In this document: piece after piece, positions 61,566-64,000 of the stretch | Layout: each line of letters opens with the position of its first letter | Numbering within the stretch: the first letter of the stretch is position 1 | Assembly (NCBI RefSeq): GCF_030296015.1 | Contig: NZ_AP027368.1 | Location: 2,728,001 to 2,792,000, forward strand | Origin: Ferrimonas sp. YFM | GTDB lineage: Bacteria > Pseudomonadota > Gammaproteobacteria > Enterobacterales > Shewanellaceae | Direction of reading: 5' to 3' | Length of the DNA stretch: 64,000 nt | Translations under genes and position numbers: made by a program | The notes under the pieces: generated by a model | Told to the model about the DNA's origin: nothing | What the model saw: only the letters and a program-made list of their open reading frames with translations | Database searches by the model: none

Positions 61566-63953
61566 TCAGTCCCTCAACTGTGCGTTGAACTCTTGAGCAA
61601 GAGTGGCAACGATGGTATCGACAGCGTCGGCGATGTCTTGATCTTCTAACGTACGCTCGACATCCTGCAAGGTCAGGGCAATCGCCAGGCTCTTGTGGCC
61701 GGGTTCAATTCCCTTTCCTTGGTATACATCGAATAAGTTTACGCCAACCAGCTGTTTTAAGCCAATTTTCTTGATCAATCCGATAACATCACCTGCTCCG
61801 ACCTCTTCCTTAACCACAACAGCAATGTCACGACGGCTGGCGGTGTACTTGGAAACAGGCTGTGCATCGGGTACCTGACGGTCTGCAACGGCAGCCATCT
61901 CAAGCTCGAATACCAGGGTGCGACCGTTCAGGCCCAGCTTCTTCTCATGCTGAGGGTGAACGGCGCCCATCAGGCCAACAACCTTTCCATCCTTGAGGAT
62001 CTCGGCGCTCTGACCTGGGTGCAGGGCTGGGTGGCTGGCTGGACGGAAGCTGAAGGCATCGGCGTCATTGGTCAGGGCCAGCATCGCTTCCACATCGCCT
62101 TTCAGGTCGAAGAAGTCAACGGCGCGGCTGTCCATCTGCCAGTGCTCATCGGCCACAGGACCGGCGATGACACCGGCAATCATCGGCTCCTGACGAATGC
62201 CGTTTTCGGCGTTCTCGTCAGGAATAAACCGCAAACCTGTCTCGAACAGGCGCACGCGGGACTGCTGACGGGCCTGGTTGTAGGCCACGGAGCCCAGCAG
62301 GCCGGTCCACAGAGACAGGCGCATGGCGGACATCTCGGAGGAGATGGGGTTAGGCAGCACCAGAGGCTCAACGCCGGGGTGCAGCAGGGCCTGCAGCTTG
62401 GGATCCACGAAGCTGTAGGTGATCGCTTCCTGGAAGCCACGGTCTACGAACAGGGAGCGCAGGCGCTTGCCGTGCAGATCCGCTTCGCGGTGCTCCACCA
62501 TCTCCAGCTTGGCCACAGGTGCCAGGTTGGGGATGTTGTTGTAACCGTAGATGCGAGCCACCTCTTCAATCAGGTCCTGCTCGATGGCCATGTCGAAGCG
62601 CCAGCTGGGGGCCTTGGCCTGCCAGCCGCCGTCGATGGTGGCGACGTCGCAACCCAGACGGGTGAGGATCTCTTCCACCTGCTCATCGGCAATGTGGTGG
62701 CCCAGCAGGCTGTCCAGCTTCTCGCGACGCAGGGTGATGGTGGCGGCCTTGGGCAGGTGCGCCTCGGAGGCGGCTTCCACAACCGGACCGGCGTCACCGC
62801 CGCAAATCTCAATCAGCAGCGCGGTGGCACGCTCCATGGCGCGGGCTTGCAGCTGGGGATCCACACCACGCTCGAAGCGGTGGGAGGCATCGGTGTGCAG
62901 ACCGTAGGCACGGGCACGGCCCAGGATCGCCAGCGGGGCGAAGAAGGCACACTCCAGCAGCACGTCGGTGGTATCACCGTTGACGCCACTGTGTTCGCCG
63001 CCGAAGATGCCGGCCAAGGCCAGTGGGCCCTTGTCATCGGCAATCAACAGGGTGTCGGCGTTGGGCTTGCACTCGGTGCCATCCAACAGGGTCAGCTCAT
63101 CGCCCTCTTTGGCCATGCGCACCTGGATGTCGCCATTGATGCGAGCCAGATCGAAGGCGTGCATGGGCTGGCCCAGCTCCAGCATCACAAAGGCGGTGAT
63201 GTCGACGATGGCGTCGATGGAACGGATGCCGGAGCGGCGCAGCTTCTCCTGCATCCACAGGGGAGAGGCAGCCTTAACGTTAACATTCTTAACCACGCGG
63301 CCCAGGTAGCGGGGGCACTGCTCTGGGGCGTCCACCTTGATGCCAACCACATCGTCAATAACCGGGGCAACGGCGTCGATGGCGGGTTGGGTCACAGGCA
63401 GGCTGTTGAGTACGCCCACTTCACGGGCCAGTCCGGCCAGGCCGAGACAATCGGCACGGTTGGCGGTCAGGTCCACCTCGATGATGGAATCATCCAGGCC
63501 CAGGAACTCGCGGAAATCGGTGCCGATGGGGGCATCGGCAGGCAGCTCCATGAGGCCATCGCTCTCGACGTCGATACCCAGCTCGGAGAAGGAGCAGAGC
63601 ATGCCGTGAGAAGGCTGGCCACGCAGCTTGGCTTTCTTAATCTTGAAGTTGCCGGGCAGCACCGCGCCTACGGTGGCCACGGCCACTTTCAGGCCCAGGC
63701 GGCAGTTTGGCGCACCACAGACGATGTCCAGCAGCTCTTCGCCGCCCACATTCACCTTGGTGACACGCAGTTTGTCGGCGTCAGGGTGCTGGCCACACTC
63801 GACCACTTCACCCACAACTACACCGGAGAATTCACCGGCAACAGGATCGACACCGTCCACTTCCAGGCCGGCCATGGAGATCTGTTCGGACAACTCGTCA
63901 GTGGAGATAGCAGGGCTCACCCACTCACGCAGCCAGGATTCGCTGAATTTCAT
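61566..63953 (-). CDS. pheT: phenylalanine-tRNA ligase beta subunit
   Basis: 795-aa beta subunit of the alpha2-beta2 synthetase, which charges tRNA-Phe. [14 protein letters not shown] is the usual start; a tRNA-binding (EMAP-like) domain follows, then B3/B4 editing, B5 and a C-terminal ferredoxin-fold anticodon-binding region ([18 protein letters not shown], near [10 protein letters not shown]). It lies 10 nt after pheS, whose last codons are at the right edge. The length is normal. Confidence 0.97.
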   Translation of the reverse strand: MKFSESWLREWVSPAISTDELSEQISMAGLEVDGVDPVAGEFSGVVVGEVVECGQHPDADKLRVTKVNVGGEELLDIVCGAPNCRLGLKVAVATVGAVLPGNFKIKKAKLRGQPSHGMLCSFSELGIDVESDGLMELPADAPIGTDFREFLGLDDSIIEVDLTANRADCLGLAGLAREVGVLNSLPVTQPAIDAVAPVIDDVVGIKVDAPEQCPRYLGRVVKNVNVKAASPLWMQEKLRRSGIRSIDAIVDITAFVMLELGQPMHAFDLARINGDIQVRMAKEGDELTLLDGTECKPNADTLLIADDKGPLALAGIFGGEHSGVNGDTTDVLLECAFFAPLAILGRARAYGLHTDASHRFERGVDPQLQARAMERATALLIEICGGDAGPVVEAASEAHLPKAATITLRREKLDSLLGHHIADEQVEEILTRLGCDVATIDGGWQAKAPSWRFDMAIEQDLIEEVARIYGYNNIPNLAPVAKLEMVEHREADLHGKRLRSLFVDRGFQEAITYSFVDPKLQALLHPGVEPLVLPNPISSEMSAMRLSLWTGLLGSVAYNQARQQSRVRLFETGLRFIPDENAENGIRQEPMIAGVIAGPVADEHWQMDSRAVDFFDLKGDVEAMLALTNDADAFSFRPASHPALHPGQSAEILKDGKVVGLMGAVHPQHEKKLGLNGRTLVFELEMAAVADRQVPDAQPVSKYTASRRDIAVVVKEEVGAGDVIGLIKKIGLKQLVGVNLFDVYQGKGIEPGHKSLAIALTLQDVERTLEDQDIADAVDTIVATLAQEFNAQLRD

Positions 63954-63963
63954 TGACGGCCTC

Positions 63964-64000
63964 TTACTGGAACTGTTTCAGGAAACGCAGGTCGTTCTCG
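63964..64000 (-). CDS. pheS: phenylalanine-tRNA ligase alpha subunit, C-terminal end (runs off the window)
   Basis: Only the last codons are visible: [11 protein letters not shown] and TAA. RFLKQF at the C-terminus is the ending of PheS in gammaproteobacteria, and pheT follows after 10 nt. Confidence 0.88.
   Translation of the reverse strand, partial: ENDLRFLKQFQ

Noticed and set aside
1-64000. CRISPR array, tRNA, rRNA and phage structural genes
   Set aside because: No regular short spaced repeats, no cloverleaf candidates and no capsid or tail-like frames were recognised.

Overview
The window is chromosomal DNA of a free-living, probably marine gammaproteobacterium. The HexR-zwf-pgl module, PykA, a PsrA-type regulator next to fadE, the fadD-rnd pair, the full his operon with a HisL attenuator, and pheST-ihfA all point to the Alteromonadales; Ferrimonas, or a close relative of Shewanella, is my best guess from gene content alone. 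The backbone is GC-rich with dense operons.

Layout: 1-4.5 kb holds central carbon metabolism (pgl, zwf, hexR, pykA). An IS1595-type insertion sequence (5214-6236, 8-bp target duplication) sits in the T-tract of the fadE terminator. Next come fadE-psrA, an M2 peptidase lipoprotein, a YaiI protein, a chemoreceptor, a beta-CASP RNase-like protein, and an SbtA-like bicarbonate transporter with a 59-aa membrane protein, divergent from a LysR regulator.

17748-27549 is an AT-richer integrative element of about 9.8 kb inside rimO. The host rimO is cut after 'ISLGCP' (fragment 17611-17760). The element supplies a replacement promoter and N-terminus, so a hybrid full-length rimO is rebuilt at 27401-28855. 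It encodes a large serine recombinase next to the right junction, a tyrosine recombinase, a candidate HUH replication protein followed by hairpin-rich DNA, lipoproteins, small zinc-ribbon and membrane proteins, and an HNH-like protein with a partner. Five copies of one 16-bp dyad (AAAAGTG-NN-CACTTTT) lie mostly upstream of its genes.

28.9-40 kb holds an AraC regulator, two fadD paralogues flanking rnd, an alpha/beta hydrolase, an exported methyltransferase, tsaB and a YoaA/DinG-type helicase. 40.1-47.3 kb is the complete histidine operon hisL-GDCBHAF(IE).

47.3-50.8 kb is the most notable locus: a split borosin RiPP cluster resembling Shewanella SonM/SonA. It has a stand-alone alpha-N-methyltransferase, two intact precursor peptides, a third precursor broken by a one-base deletion, and a TPR-GGDEF signalling protein between them. 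After it come a RAYT (REP-associated) transposase with flanking repeats, a Fur-like operator with a small ORF, two LpxM-type acyltransferases, OsmC, Nudix, GNAT, a FIST protein with a degenerate GGDEF domain, a lipoprotein, a VOC gene with an internal stop, an SGNH hydrolase, and ihfA-pheT-pheS at the right edge. No tRNA, rRNA or CRISPR array was seen.
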